The notes beneath the pieces are model-generated. The model was not told the DNA's origin. It ran no database searches and saw only the letters and a list, made by a program, of their open reading frames with translations. 64,000 nucleotides of DNA, taken from NCBI GenBank assembly GCA_001510575.1, contig LNGK01000015.1, forward strand, positions 456,146-520,145, read 5' to 3'. Positions within the stretch are counted from its first letter, which is position 1, and each line of letters opens with the position of its first letter. The position numbers and the translations under genes were made by a program. The DNA is from Knoxdaviesia capensis. Taxonomy: Eukaryota; Ascomycota; Sordariomycetes; Microascales; Gondwanamycetaceae. This document shows, in pieces, positions 22,901-34,479 of this stretch.

Positions 22901-24859
22901 GACTTAATATTAGCAGCGAGGGGGGGTTTTTGGTTGCAAACTTTAGTATCAGCCACAGAGCCAGTTTGAGCTATAGAAGCAGCACAGGGTTAGAGTTTTG
23001 GGGTTGCATATGCATAGCAGAACACGGAACGGAAAAGAAAAACATAGCGGATGAGTTCATAGTTCATACCGAACAAGCTCTGGGAGGGGGACTTGTCTAT
23101 TCCCACAAACTCCTCGATATTTCACTCACATCGTCCCAGCTTAGCCCGAGCTGAACTTGGTCGATGCAACCCGCAGGCCTGAAAAAAAAAACCCCCCTCT
23201 ACTTGAAACATAGCAAACCGATGCGGATGCGCAAAGAGTAGAAGAAAAAGGTGTATGCACTGGAGTATACTATGTAGGTCGTTGAGTAGTCCGGAGCACG
23301 CTGGAAGGCTGCAGTGTAAGCGATCCGATCAGGGGGAGGGAGAGGCACGATATATGGTTCTATTTCACCAAATCAGATCCACCAGTCACACCATCAAGAT
23401 GTGGGAATCAGGCCATCGGGCCGGTAATTATACGCGAAGCAGGGCAGAACAACAAGACACTTGAGTAAAACGTTGCAGGGCTGTTTAATACTAGTTTGTT
23501 TGTTGATACCTTACATCGTTTCGGGGGACGACCTTGGGCGATTATGTGGACGGACAAAATGGGGGCCAGGGCCATATGCGATATCAAGGATCTGAGGTGT
23601 TTGGTGTCCGTGCTGTCGGGCTTGATATGGGGGCTTGCAAGGTGCCTGAGGTGGCATTTTGAAACATCGAATCGTGCCATTTCTGGTTGGTCATAGCAAT
23701 TAATGTTCTGATCTGGCCATTTCATGCTTGGAGCAAGGGTACATGAATCTACAGTATGAACATGTACTGTAGACTATGAACTGTACTCCGGATCTCTTAC
23801 GACATATGCATGTACATACTCTATAGTGCATAGGACTCACATGCAGGCACACACACAACGGGGTAAATCTCCGATTCGACACATACACAATCAATTCGGT
23901 ATATAAAGCTTTACACATACAGGAACTTAAGTAGGTAAGCACCCACATGATACTTTTAATGTCCTAAGATGCTCTCTAAGATCCTCCGAACGACTGGTTC
24001 AGCGACAATAGCTTGCAGTATATATATAATGGACGAGGACTCGGGTATATTCCGAAGGGGACAAGATAGTCCATGGAGATCAAATGGTCTGGCCTCGAAG
24101 GAGAAGGTGAAATGTGTGTCCGAATAGATATGTAACCATATCCTAGAGTTAAGTTCATGCGTTTTACTTGTCGGTATGCATTTACTGCCAGCCACCGCCA
24201 TGAGAGTAGTAGAATCAAAACAAGGAGACGAGCCACAGATTCATACTAATACACACATACAACATACACAGTTGCAAACCTCCTCTCGTGAGTGTCCACT
24301 GTCCAGCTCATTATGCTCATGGACTGCCGTAATTGCCAGTTCGCTGGTGATGAAACCATTAACTTGCCATATCCCAGTCAGCCCACACACATCCTGGGCT
24401 GCAGGGAACGCCGGGCAACCAACTACCTGTAGGTACACCGCACAAACCTAGGTATGGTATGGTATAGCTCAAACCGAATACAATCTCCAATGTTGATCAG
24501 TGGCTTCATGGCGGTGATAAAAACATACGATGCGTTTCGTGGCATAGTAAGACAATACTATAGCCTCCCGATCTCCTACGAGGACTCCTCCGTAAGCTGT
24601 CCGGTCCGGTCCGTACGCGGGCGGGCATACCGCAGCAGAAACAAACTGCTAGTTGAAGTTTCGGCACATATAATAACTAGCCATAGTCTCCCATCTTTGT
24701 GGCTTTTTCTTTCGTTCTCATCCAGCAGCAACACATCGCAGCCTCATCTTGCCTCTTCCAACCAACCAACAAGTTATTGTGCTGGTCACTTCCAAATTCT
24801 TCTTCTTCTTCATCATCCCAACTAGACCCGGTGTCTTCTTGCCTGTCTTAACTTAATAA
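22901..24859. other. 2-kb intergenic region, no supported gene
   Basis: Only short open frames without motifs or codon structure are present on either strand. Sequence is AT-moderate with CA/TG microsatellite-like stretches around 23,850 and 24,250. This probably holds promoters of the flanking divergent genes; no operator was recognised. Confidence 0.4.
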
Positions 24860-25864
24860 CTACCGTTTTCTTGTAAATCGTTTCCCCCCCCCCGCTCATT
24901 TCATACCTTTTATTTTGTCCCGGACAAACCCGCCGACACAACGCCGTCCAAAACTCCTTCACCGGGAAATTCCCCTACCAATTCCCAAACCCCTTCTCCA
25001 CGCATCAAGCGAGCTTCAACCTTCCGGCTCCCCTTGCCCATCAAGGTTTCCACCGGTCCGTCCTTCTCTCCACCCGCCACCCGCTCCCGTTCCCTCACCG
25101 ACCCTTCCTTCTCCTCATCCTCCTCGCCTTCGGCGTCTTATTCCGTTGCTTCAGACCCCGCCCCTCCCAGATCTGCTTCTATATCCGGCGCCAAATCTAC
25201 TACTGCCGCTACTTCTGGCCTACCAGCTGATCCCCGAGCTTTCCGCCACCGTAGCACCCTGTCCGAGCTCTCTGCCTCGCTTGCTCGCGCCTCAGCTGCC
25301 GATTTCCACAACATCGTCTTTGGCGCTCTCACCGAAGCCTCTTCCGACAGCTCTTCCCCAGTCGACAAAGATTCCATTCTCCTGCAAAAGCAACAGCTCC
25401 TTGCCTCTTCTCTCGCCGTGCTCAAAGAGACATCCAACCCCGGAACACCCTATCTTCTCTCAAACACCCCAAAGTCATTCACAATGTCGTCTCCGTAAGT
25501 TACTATTTCTTCTGTCACGGTTACCTGAAACTCAACGGAGCTAGTGTAACTAACTCATACTAACACTTCTATAATCTTCAGCCAGAAGACCGGTGCTCTC
25601 ACCGCCGAGGCCAACCCCAGTTATGCTGCGGCCTACCAGCCGGCCCCCGCCAACCAGGCCGCGCGCGTCACCCTACAAAACCTGCCGATGCCAGGTCTCT
25701 CGGGCCAGGCCAACGGCCTGGTTGGCAACCTGCTGAAGGGACCCATCGACGCCAATGGCAAGCTCAAGGACGCCGCGCTAATGGTCGGCATCAAGCTCGA
25801 CCTTGAGGCCGAGGTTCACTTGACCGCGCGCGTGCGCGGTGACATACTTGTTGGGTTGTATTGA
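24860..25864 (+). CDS. Uncharacterised protein; 97-residue minimal ORF with long ATG-less upstream frame
   Basis: Exon 2 (25582-25864) encodes an Ala/Gly/Leu-rich segment with NLPMPGLSGQANGLVGNLLKGPID and ends TARVRGDILVGLY. It joins exon 1 by a GTAAGT...CAG intron (25495-25581). The only in-frame ATG in exon 1 is at 25484 (MSSP), giving 97 residues. Yet the same frame is open without any ATG for 635 nt back to a TAA at 24857. It encodes Ser/Pro-rich sequence and then protein-like stretches (FRHRSTLSELSASLARASAADFHNIVFGAL, DKDSILLQKQQLLASSLAVLKE). So the real product is either the 97-residue form, or a protein of about 250 residues or more started at a non-AUG codon (a TTG is at 25034) or in an undetected upstream exon. 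No family recognised. Confidence 0.6.
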
Positions 25865-26357
25865 TAAGCGATGGTGCCTCTTTACCCTTTCACCAGTAAT
25901 GCAATGACAGGAACAGGCTATCAGCCCCCCCAAAAAGCTGGTGTTCATCCATGCCTCTTATGGGGAGTAGAGGCGGTGCCAAATCTGACAGTGGTAACCC
26001 GACTGGTTTTTGATCCCTCTGAGGGATAGTTTCATTTAGTGTATCAAATACGGTGTGAGTCTAGGTTCATTCATAGGTAGTTAAGGAGGAATTGAAGAAT
26101 ACACTTAAGTACTTGTTGCAGTGCTGCTGAAACCATCATTGCTTTCTTGATGTGATATAACGAATTGAGCTCGTCGCGATTTGAACTCGTATGCACTCGA
26201 TCATTGGATTGTTTGCCAGTAGTTGATGGAGTCACACCCTACCTTAAAGCGGAAGAAGCGCCCATCGTAAAGTCTTGCGCTGTACTGTAAATAGATTAGA
26301 TGTTTCATATTAGAAGGTTACATATGTATGTGTAGATGTTTTAAAAATATAGCTGGT
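25865..26357. other. Convergent 3' region
   Basis: 493 nt between the small unknown gene and the Zn2Cys6 regulator gene, which face each other. It should contain both 3' UTRs. No gene is seen. Confidence 0.45.
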
Positions 26358-29222
26358 TTAGTTATCCGGTGGCAAAGAACCTGCAGCGGCTCCGTTCAAC
26401 GCTGCCGTCCACGATTCACCCCAGATTTCATTAAAGTTCAGACCGAGAAACTCAATGCTGAAATCCGTGTTAAACATCGGGCCCTATACGAATGCGCATT
26501 TAGGAACAAGTCAGTAAATTACCCCACAAAAAAGGAACACTGCTGTAGATGTCGTCGGTCTACGCCATAGAGAAAATCATACCTGGGGATCCACTGGCGC
26601 CCACGCCGGTTCTGCAAATGGGCTACTTGACATGGTATTGAATGGCAAAGGCGGTGCGATTTGTGTCTGAATGGAGTGTTGGTTAGGATAGTCGACCATA
26701 TTAATAACTAAAATATTATAGGTAGTGGGAGAACTGACCTTCGCTCCAGGAACCGTCTTCACAGGCAGTGTCTGCAGAGGAGTAGCTGCCGAGGTAGCAG
26801 CAGAGCCTCGGGGAGAGTCCTGGTTGGCAAGCATCTTATACTGAAAGTTCCCAAACCTCTCCGCCGACGCCGCCTTCGCCTCGTCGGGCGTCTTGAGGCC
26901 TAGATGGGCCTGCAACAGGCCTAACGCACTGCACATGATGCTGAACCCCCATGGCTCGTTATTACCGCACCGCAGCAGCCGGTCCTCTTTCATCTCGATG
27001 CACTTTTGGATCAGCTTGACCGTGTGCTGCGAGTTGATCATGATCATGTTCGTTGAGCCCCGCGGCTGTATCATCGTCACGCTGCACAGGTTGATCGCCG
27101 TCGTCAGAGCGTCCTCGCGCAGGAAGTTGAGCGTCCGGATGCCCTGCTGGTACAGCTTTTCGTGCAGCAGCACCATGTCGCGCGCCGCATTGTAGTAGAC
27201 AATTTCCGAATACTGAAACTTGGAGTTTGTCTTGCGCTGCTTGAGGTACGGTTGGTGCAACGGCAGAATATACTGTCGGAGTTGGATGTGAAGGAGCGTA
27301 TACGCCAGCAGAGGCTTTTTCGGCGAGGTATCCTTGATACTGTTCGTGTTGTTGTTGATGATGTCGTCAGGGTATCCAATTCCGGCTTCCCAGGACGGAA
27401 GTGAGTCAATCTCCTGCATGAGATCGTTGGTGTAACGGACTACAAGGTCATACTCCGTCTCACCGGGAGGCCCGGCTAGAATTCGACTGAGTTCTAGCCG
27501 AAGCGGCAAGCTATGCCGGCTGAGGTGTTGGTACGACGAGTAGGTATGCTCACGCATAGGCCGGGAAGGTGGAAGGCTTGTGGTGTCCTCGTCGAATTGA
27601 TCGTCATCAAGGTTCGATGGTGGCGCGGCATCGTGGCGTAATTGGCTCAGTAGGGTTGGAAGACCGTGGTCAAAGGACGCCTGCATATCAAATTCCTGCA
27701 TGGTCGACCATATCCGCCGACGCATCTCCTGGTTATATACGGAAATCTTGCCCGCCATTCTGGAGGGGTCTCGATGGAGTCCGACAGAAACACCTTCGTG
27801 AATAAGTGATCCCGATCCCGTCCAGAACCGCTTCTTCTTGATCGTATTCACACGCTTGCCCAGATACAAAAGGCACGCAATCTGGTAATGGATCAACCGC
27901 CGATGCTTGTAGCTTTGATGGGAATGCCATGCTTCACACGCTTCAATCCAGTATGCGGGGGAGAGCCGGCGGCCGGAGGGGTCGGTCCCAAGAAGCCGGC
28001 TGCTGCCAACATCGGGACTTGGATGCAGGCAGGCAGCTACCGAGAGCATGGAAAGCACAAGCGCGGTCAAAGCTGCATAACGCGGCTTCGATGGGTCCCA
28101 GAATGTGGAGTATTCCCGGCAAAAAGTGGGAATGTGAACGATGCGATGTATCTGCTCAAACTGGTCAAGATAGAGCGACACTAATGTGTCAGTAATTTCA
28201 CGGGAAGGAAGGAGGCCCTCTAGGGTCGGATTGGGCTGTAAGAAGGCATGATCGAGATAGTCCTGGCGCTTTTCCCGATCTTTGCGCTCGTGCAGACGGG
28301 CCGGCTTCAGCCACTCATCGGCAGTCTCTTTCATGAACGGGCAGAGACCTGTCAGCTAAAGAGAAGTCAGTATCGTCCACAATAACATCAGCGCGTCACG
28401 GACGCCCTCTCCTCAGGCCGGGCATGAGCTTACTTCAGCAAATGCCATGGTAGCATTGTGCGGGCCGAAATAGCGGGTTCGGAACTCCTTGCCACGGAAA
28501 AACCGTAGCTCTTTGTCCATGTCGGCGGTCGGCACATTATTGTTACTTTGGTAAAGTTTTTCCAACTGCTTGTCACTGTCCTTGGCTGGTAACGGCAAAA
28601 GGGGGATGAGAGGCGGCGACGGTGTTTCGGGAAGCTCCGGTTTGTGCGCGGTGCTGCTGGGCGTGCTAGCACCGGCCATGGTGCTACCATCAAGGGATCC
28701 TGAGGCCACAGCGGCAGCAGCGGCAGACGTCGAGCCATGGCGAGTGAGCATGGTCTTCAATGCAGCAATTTCATGTTCAAGCCGGCGTATGCGATCATTC
28801 TCCCGGCTTGCAAGCCCGGCGCTTCCGGCCAGGAGGACTTCCGCGGCATCAAGCCCGCCGCCGTCTAGCCGGACGCGGCGGGCGAGAGACGGAACATCGG
28901 CGGCATCAACAACAGACCCGTCCTGCACTTCATATTGGCAACGATCGGGCGTATTGCTCTTGACACAACGCTGGCACGGTAGCCCGCGGTCGCAGGACAG
29001 CTTCCGCCGACGACACTCAAGACAGCTTAGGCGCAAGCGCTGGCGTTTGCGTGGGCGAGACGACGGGTCGGTATCGTTCAAGTCATCATCGTCATCATCG
29101 AGAAACTGTTGCTGCTGCTGCTGAGCGGATGAAGCTTCTGTAGCCGGAGCAGAAATTTGCTGCGGCGGGGTCCGCTCCGGTACTGGAGCAGACAGCTCGC
29201 GTGAGCTTTCTGACTTGAGCAT
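26358..29222 (-). CDS. Zn2Cys6 transcription factor with fungal_trans domain
   Basis: Nuclear DNA-binding regulator; target genes unknown. Four exons on the minus strand, 29222-28434, 28355-26739, 26666-26583 and 26483-26358, all phase 0, give 871 residues. The N-terminus has a polyQ run, an acidic run of Asp (about 41-47), a basic RPRKRQRLR stretch and the binuclear cluster CLECRRRKLSCDRGLPCQRC (Cys67, 70, 77, 83, 86, then Cys95 in TPDRC). A short coiled coil follows (ENDRIRRLEHEIAALKTML). After KEFRTRYFGPHNATMAFAELTG comes the fungal_trans middle region with LVSLYLDQFEQIHRIVHIPTF and GVSVGLHRDPSRM. The last two exons are short but keep frame and end in LPPDN. The gene borders the repeat compartment on its 5' side. 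The specific regulator cannot be named. Confidence 0.9.
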
Positions 29223-29540
29223 TTTAGATGGGAATTTGGATATTCACATGTGGTTGGTTGCAAAAAAAAATTTCACCTCAACAAGATTGGCTTGCAGGCT
29301 ATGGATCAATCGGGCGGGAATATAAGATGAGATAGAAACCAAAAAAGTATATACACTTGGTCAAGTACATAGGAAGGTCGGTAGACAGGTATGCGCACTG
29401 GTTTGTTGTAGAGGGCTACAGTCTTTGAGACAAAGTATAGAGAGGTATAAGAAAAAAAAAAAAAAAAGCATTAATAGCGGTTTAACTCGGAAGTCCGAGC
29501 ATTTGACCGAGGATAAACTGACGGAGTCACGGACTGGAAA
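29223..29540 (-). promoter_or_regulatory. Promoter region of the Zn2Cys6 regulator, at the compartment edge
   Basis: About 320 nt of ordinary base composition precede the abrupt start of TA-rich repeats. It contains A/T homopolymers, including a long A-run at 29,452-29,467. The regulator therefore has little normal upstream DNA before the repeat block. Confidence 0.45.
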
Positions 29541-29563
29541 CATGGACCGACCCTAGCTAGCCT

Positions 29564-29642
29564 AGCTGAGCTTTTACTAACCCTAATGAAACCCTTAGCT
29601 GAACCCTAACCGAACCCTAGTTAAACCCTTGTTAAACCCTAT
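29564..29642 (+). repeat. Degenerate CCCTAA-like repeat tract
   Basis: Nine imperfect repeats of AACCCT(A/T) type occur, for example ACTAACCCTAATGAAACCC, GAACCCTAACCGAACCCTAG and TTAAACCCTTGTTAAACCC. The spacing is irregular. The motif recalls the fungal telomere repeat CCCTAA in degenerate form, at the junction between genes and repeats. Confidence 0.5.
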
Positions 29643-29984
29643 AAATATCGGTTTTAATAATTTAATTAATAAGTAGTATAAAAATATAAAATATTAATTT
29701 ATTATAAATTAATTATATTAATTATAATTTAGCTTTTTTTAATATTATAAAAAAGTATAGCACCCATTCTATAGCGTCTAGGGCCCCCCCGCCTATATAA
29801 AAATTTACCTAGCCTAGCTGTTTTAACTAGCTGTTTCGAGCGAACGGGCCAGGGCCCCCCGTCTAGGGCCCTACTGATTCGCTTGAAATAGTAAGTATCC
29901 TTCTAGCTATAGGGTATACTAGTATAGCTAAACCGTCTAGGGCCCTACTAATTCGCTCGAAATAGTAAGTATCCTTCTAGCTAT

Positions 29985-32900
29985 AAGGTATACTAGTATA
30001 GCTAAATATACGGGCTCGTTCGAGCGAAATAGCTAGTAGAAATAGCTAGTATAGCTATATATACGGGCTTATTCGAGTGAACTAGCTAGTAGAAATAGCT
30101 AGTACTAGCTTATTCGAGTAAACTAGCTAGTAGAAATAGCTAGTACTAGCTCGTTCGAGCGAAATAGCTAGTAGAAATAGCTAGTGCTAGCTCGTTCGAG
30201 CGAAATAGATAGTAGAAACGGCTAGTATAGCTATATATGCGGGCTTATTCGAGTAAACTAGCTAGTAGAAATAGCTAGTATAGCTATATATACGGGCTTA
30301 TTTAAGTAAACTAGCTAGTAGAAATAGCTAGTACTAGCTTATTCGAGCGAAATAGCTAGTAGAAATAGCTAGTGCTAGCTCGTTCGAGCGAAATAGCTAG
30401 TAGAAACGGCTAGTATAGCTATATATACGGGCTTATTCGAGTGAACTAGCTAGTAGAAATAGCTAGTGTAGCTATATATGCGGGCTCATTCGAGTAAACT
30501 AGCTAGTAGAAATAGCTAGTATAGCTGTATATGCGGGCTTATCCGAGTAAACTAGCTAGTAGAAATAGCTAGTACTAGCTCGTTCGAGCGAAATAGCTAG
30601 TGGAAACGGCTAGTGTAGCTATATATACGGGCTTATTCGAGTGAACTAGCTAGTAGAAATAGCTAGTGTAGCTATATATACGGGCTTATTCGAGTGAACT
30701 AGCTAGTAGAAATAGCTAGTATAGCTATATATACGTGCTTATTCGAGTAAACTAGCTAGTAGAAATAGCGAGTACTAGCTCGTTCGAGTGAAATAGCTAG
30801 TCTAGCTATATATACGGGCTCATTTAAGTGAACTAGCTAGTGGAAATAGCTAGTGCTAGCTCGTTTAAGTGAAATAGCTAGTCTAGCTATATATACGGGC
30901 TCGTTCGAGTAAAATAGCTAATAGAAATAGCTAGTATAGCTACATATACGGGCTTATTCGAGTAAACTAGCTAGTAGAAACAGCTAATACTAGCTCGTTC
31001 GAGCGAAACAGCTAGTAGAAACAGCTAGTAGAAATAGCTAGTACTAGCTCGTTCAAGCGAAACAGCTAGTAGAAATAGCTAGTACTAGCTCGTTCGAGCG
31101 AAATAGCTAGTAGAAACGGCTAGTATAGCTACATATACGGGCTCATTCGAGTGAACTAGCTAGTGGAAATAGCTAGTATAGCTATATATACGGGCTTATT
31201 CGAGTAAACTAGCTAGTAGAAATAGCTAGTATAGCTATATATGCGGGCTTATTCGAGTAAAATAGCTAGTATAGCTATATATACGGGCTTATTCGAGTAA
31301 ACTAGCTAGTAGAAATAGCTAGTATTAGCTTATTCGAGTAAACTAGCTAGTAGAAATAGCTAGTGCTAGCTCGTTTAAGTAAAATAGCTAGTCTAGCTAT
31401 ATATATAGGCTCGTTCGAGTAAACTAGCTAGTAGAAATAGCTAGTATAGCTATATATACGGGCTTATTCGAGTAAACTAGCTAGTAGAAATAGCTAGTAC
31501 TAGCTTATTCGAGTAAACTAGCTAGTAGAAATAGCTAGTACTAGCTCGTTTAAGCGAAATAGCTAATAGAAATAGCTAGTACTAGCTCGTTCGAGCGAAA
31601 TAGCTAGTAGAAATAGCTAGTACTAGCTCGTTCGAGTAAACTAGCTAGTAGAAATAGCTAGTATAGCTACACATACGGGCTCATTCGAGTGAACCAGCTA
31701 GTAGAAATAGCTAGTACTAGCTTATTCGAGTAAACTAGCTAGTAGAAATAGCTAGTATAGCTATATATACGGGCTCATCCGAGTGAACCAGCTAGTAGAA
31801 ATAGCTAGTGCTAGCTTATTCGAGTAAACTAGCTAGTGGAAATAGCTAGTGTAGCTATATATGCGGGCTTATCCGAGTAAACTAGCTAGTAGAAATAGCT
31901 AGTGCTAGCTCGTTCGAGCGAAATAGCTAGTAGAAACGGCTAGTATAGCTGTATATGCGGGCTTATTCGAGTGAACTAGCTAGTGGAAATAGCTAGTGTG
32001 GCTATATATGCGGGCTTATTCGAGTGAACTAGCTAGTAGAAATAGCTAGTATAGCTATATATACGGGCTCATTCGAGTAAACTAGCTAGTAGAAATAGCT
32101 AGTGCTAGCTTATTCGAGTGAACTAGCTAGTAGAAATAGCTAGTGCTAGCTCGTTCGAGCGAAATAGCTAGTAGAAATAGCTAGTGCTAGCTCGTTCGAG
32201 CGAAATAGCTAGTGGAAACGGCTAGTGTAGCTACATATACGGGCTTATTCGAGTAAACTAGCTAGTAGAAATAGCTAGTATAGCTATATATACGGGCTTA
32301 TTCGAGTGAACTAACTAGTAGAAATAGCTAGTATAGCTATATATATAGGCTTATTCGAGTAAACTAGCTAGTAGAAATAGCTAGTACTAGCTTATTCGAG
32401 TAAACTAGCTAGTAGAAATAGCTAGTGCTAGCTTATTCGAGTAAACTAGCCCGTAGAAATAGCTAGTACTAGCTCGTTCGAGCGAAATAGCTTGTAGAAA
32501 CAGCTAGTACTAGCTCGTTCGAGTAAAATAGCTAGTCTAGCTATATATACGGGCTTATTCGAGTAAACTAGCTAGTGGAAATAGCTAGTGTGGCTACACA
32601 TATAGGCTCATTCGAGTAAACTAGCTAGTAGAAATAGCTAGTACTAGCTTATTCGAGTAAACTAGCTAGTAGAAATAGCTAGTGCTAGCTTATTCGAGTA
32701 AACTAGCCCGTAGAAATAGCTAGTGCTAGCTCGTTCGAGCGAAATAGCTAGTAGAAATAGCTAGTGCTAGCTCGTTCGAGTGAACTAGCTAGTGGAAATA
32801 GCTAGTGCTAGCTCGTTCGAGTGAAATAGCTAGTCTAGCTATATATGCGGGCTCGTTCGAGTGAACTAGCTAGTGGAAATAGCTAGTGCTAGCTCGTTCG

Positions 32901-33570
32901 AGTGAACTAGCTAGTGGAAATAGCTAGTGTGGCTACACATGCGGGCTCATTCGAGTGAACTAGCTAGTAGAAATAGCTAGTGCTAGCTTATTCGAGTAAA
33001 CTAGCTAGTAGAAATAGCTAGTGCTAGCTCGTTCGAGTGAACTAGCTAGTGGAAATAGCTAGTGCTAGCTCGTTCGAGTGAACTAGCTAGTAGAAATAGC
33101 TAGTGTGGCTATATATACGGGCTCATTTAAGTAAACTAGCTAGTAGAAATAGCTAGTGTAGCTATATATACGGGCTTATTCGAGTAAACTAGCTAGTAGA
33201 AATAGCTAGTATAGCTATATATACGGGCTTATTCGAGTGAACTAGCTAGTAGAAATAGCTAAAGCTAGCTTATTCGAGTGAACTAGCTAATAGAAATAGC
33301 TAGTGCTGGCTCGTTCGAGTGAAATAGCTAGTCTGGCTATATATGCGGGCTCGTTCGAGTGAACTAGCTAGTAGAAATAGCTAGTGCTGGCTCGTTTAAG
33401 TGAACTAGCTAGTGGAAATAGCTAGTGTGGCTGTATATGCGGGCTTATTTGAGTGAACTAGCTAGTAGAAATAGCTAGTGCTAGCTTATTCGAGTAAACT
33501 AGCTAGTAGAAATAGCTAGTGCTAGCTTATTCGAGCGAAATAGCTAGTAGAAATAGCTAGTATAGCTTAA
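29985..33570 (+). repeat. 41/53-bp satellite array in element copy A
   Basis: Tandem repeat whose short unit is 41 bp (CTAGCTTATTCGAGTAAACT followed by AGCTAGTAGAAATAGCTAGTA). A longer variant adds a block with TATATATACGGG, giving about 53 bp. The unit contains inverted AGCTAG/CTAGCT motifs and a TTCGAG core. About 80 units are present, interspersed irregularly. CA and TG are rare at the left and commoner toward 32,700-33,480. No open frame. Confidence 0.9.
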
Positions 33571-34479
33571 TATACGGTCTCGTTCGAGTAAAATAAATAG
33601 TAGAAATAGCTAATATAGCTAAATATACGGGCTTATCCTAGTAAACTAGCGAGTAGAAATAGCTAGTCTACGTGAATATACGGGCTCGTTCGAGTAAACT
33701 AGCCCGTATAAATACCTAGTATAGCTAAATATACTATCTTATTTACTTACCTAGTATTACTAGCCCGTAGTACTAGTAGCTAGTATCTCTAAATATACTA
33801 GCTTATTCTAGCGAACCCGTAGTAGAAACCTAGTATAGCTAAATATACTACCTACTTCGCTTAGATAGTATACTAGTTAGTTACTAGTATTTATAGCTTT
33901 TTAGAGAGTAGAAATAGTATATAAATAATTAATAAGTTATATATTATAATATTAAAGCTCTATTATTCTATAAAAAAGAATTAATATATTAAGCTTATCT
34001 TAATACTAGTATTATACTAACCTTAAGAAATCCTTAACCTAAGTACTATATCTTTTAATAATTTAAGGGAATATAAAAGCTAATATCTTTATAGAACCTT
34101 AGATAACTCTTACTAATATCTTAAAGAGAGTATAGTCTTTATAATAGCTAGAAGTAAATAAAACTATTCTTAACTTATCTTATATATAAGACGATTTAGC
34201 TTAAAAAAACTAGGATACTCGGTATCTTCTTACTATACTACGTAAGATACTTATAGGAGACTATATTAAAAATAAGCCGAAAAATTCTATAGTCTATAGG
34301 TACTAAAAAGGATATTCTAGATATCTACTTAGTTTCTAGTAATATATTTATTAATAGTATTATTAGGATCTACTAAGTAATAGCCGCTATCGTATCGGAT
34401 AATACGATATAGATTACGAAGTATACTAAGATAAGCGGGGTAACCGTTATAAGATAATAGAGCGTCTAATCGTAGCTAT

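Noticed and set aside
23408..24451. Several 60-120-codon open frames on both strands
   Set aside because: They overlap each other, lack splice-supported extension and show no motif or codon bias.
29985..33570. CRISPR-like array
   Set aside because: Repeats are contiguous with no unique spacers, and this is fungal nuclear DNA; it is a satellite.
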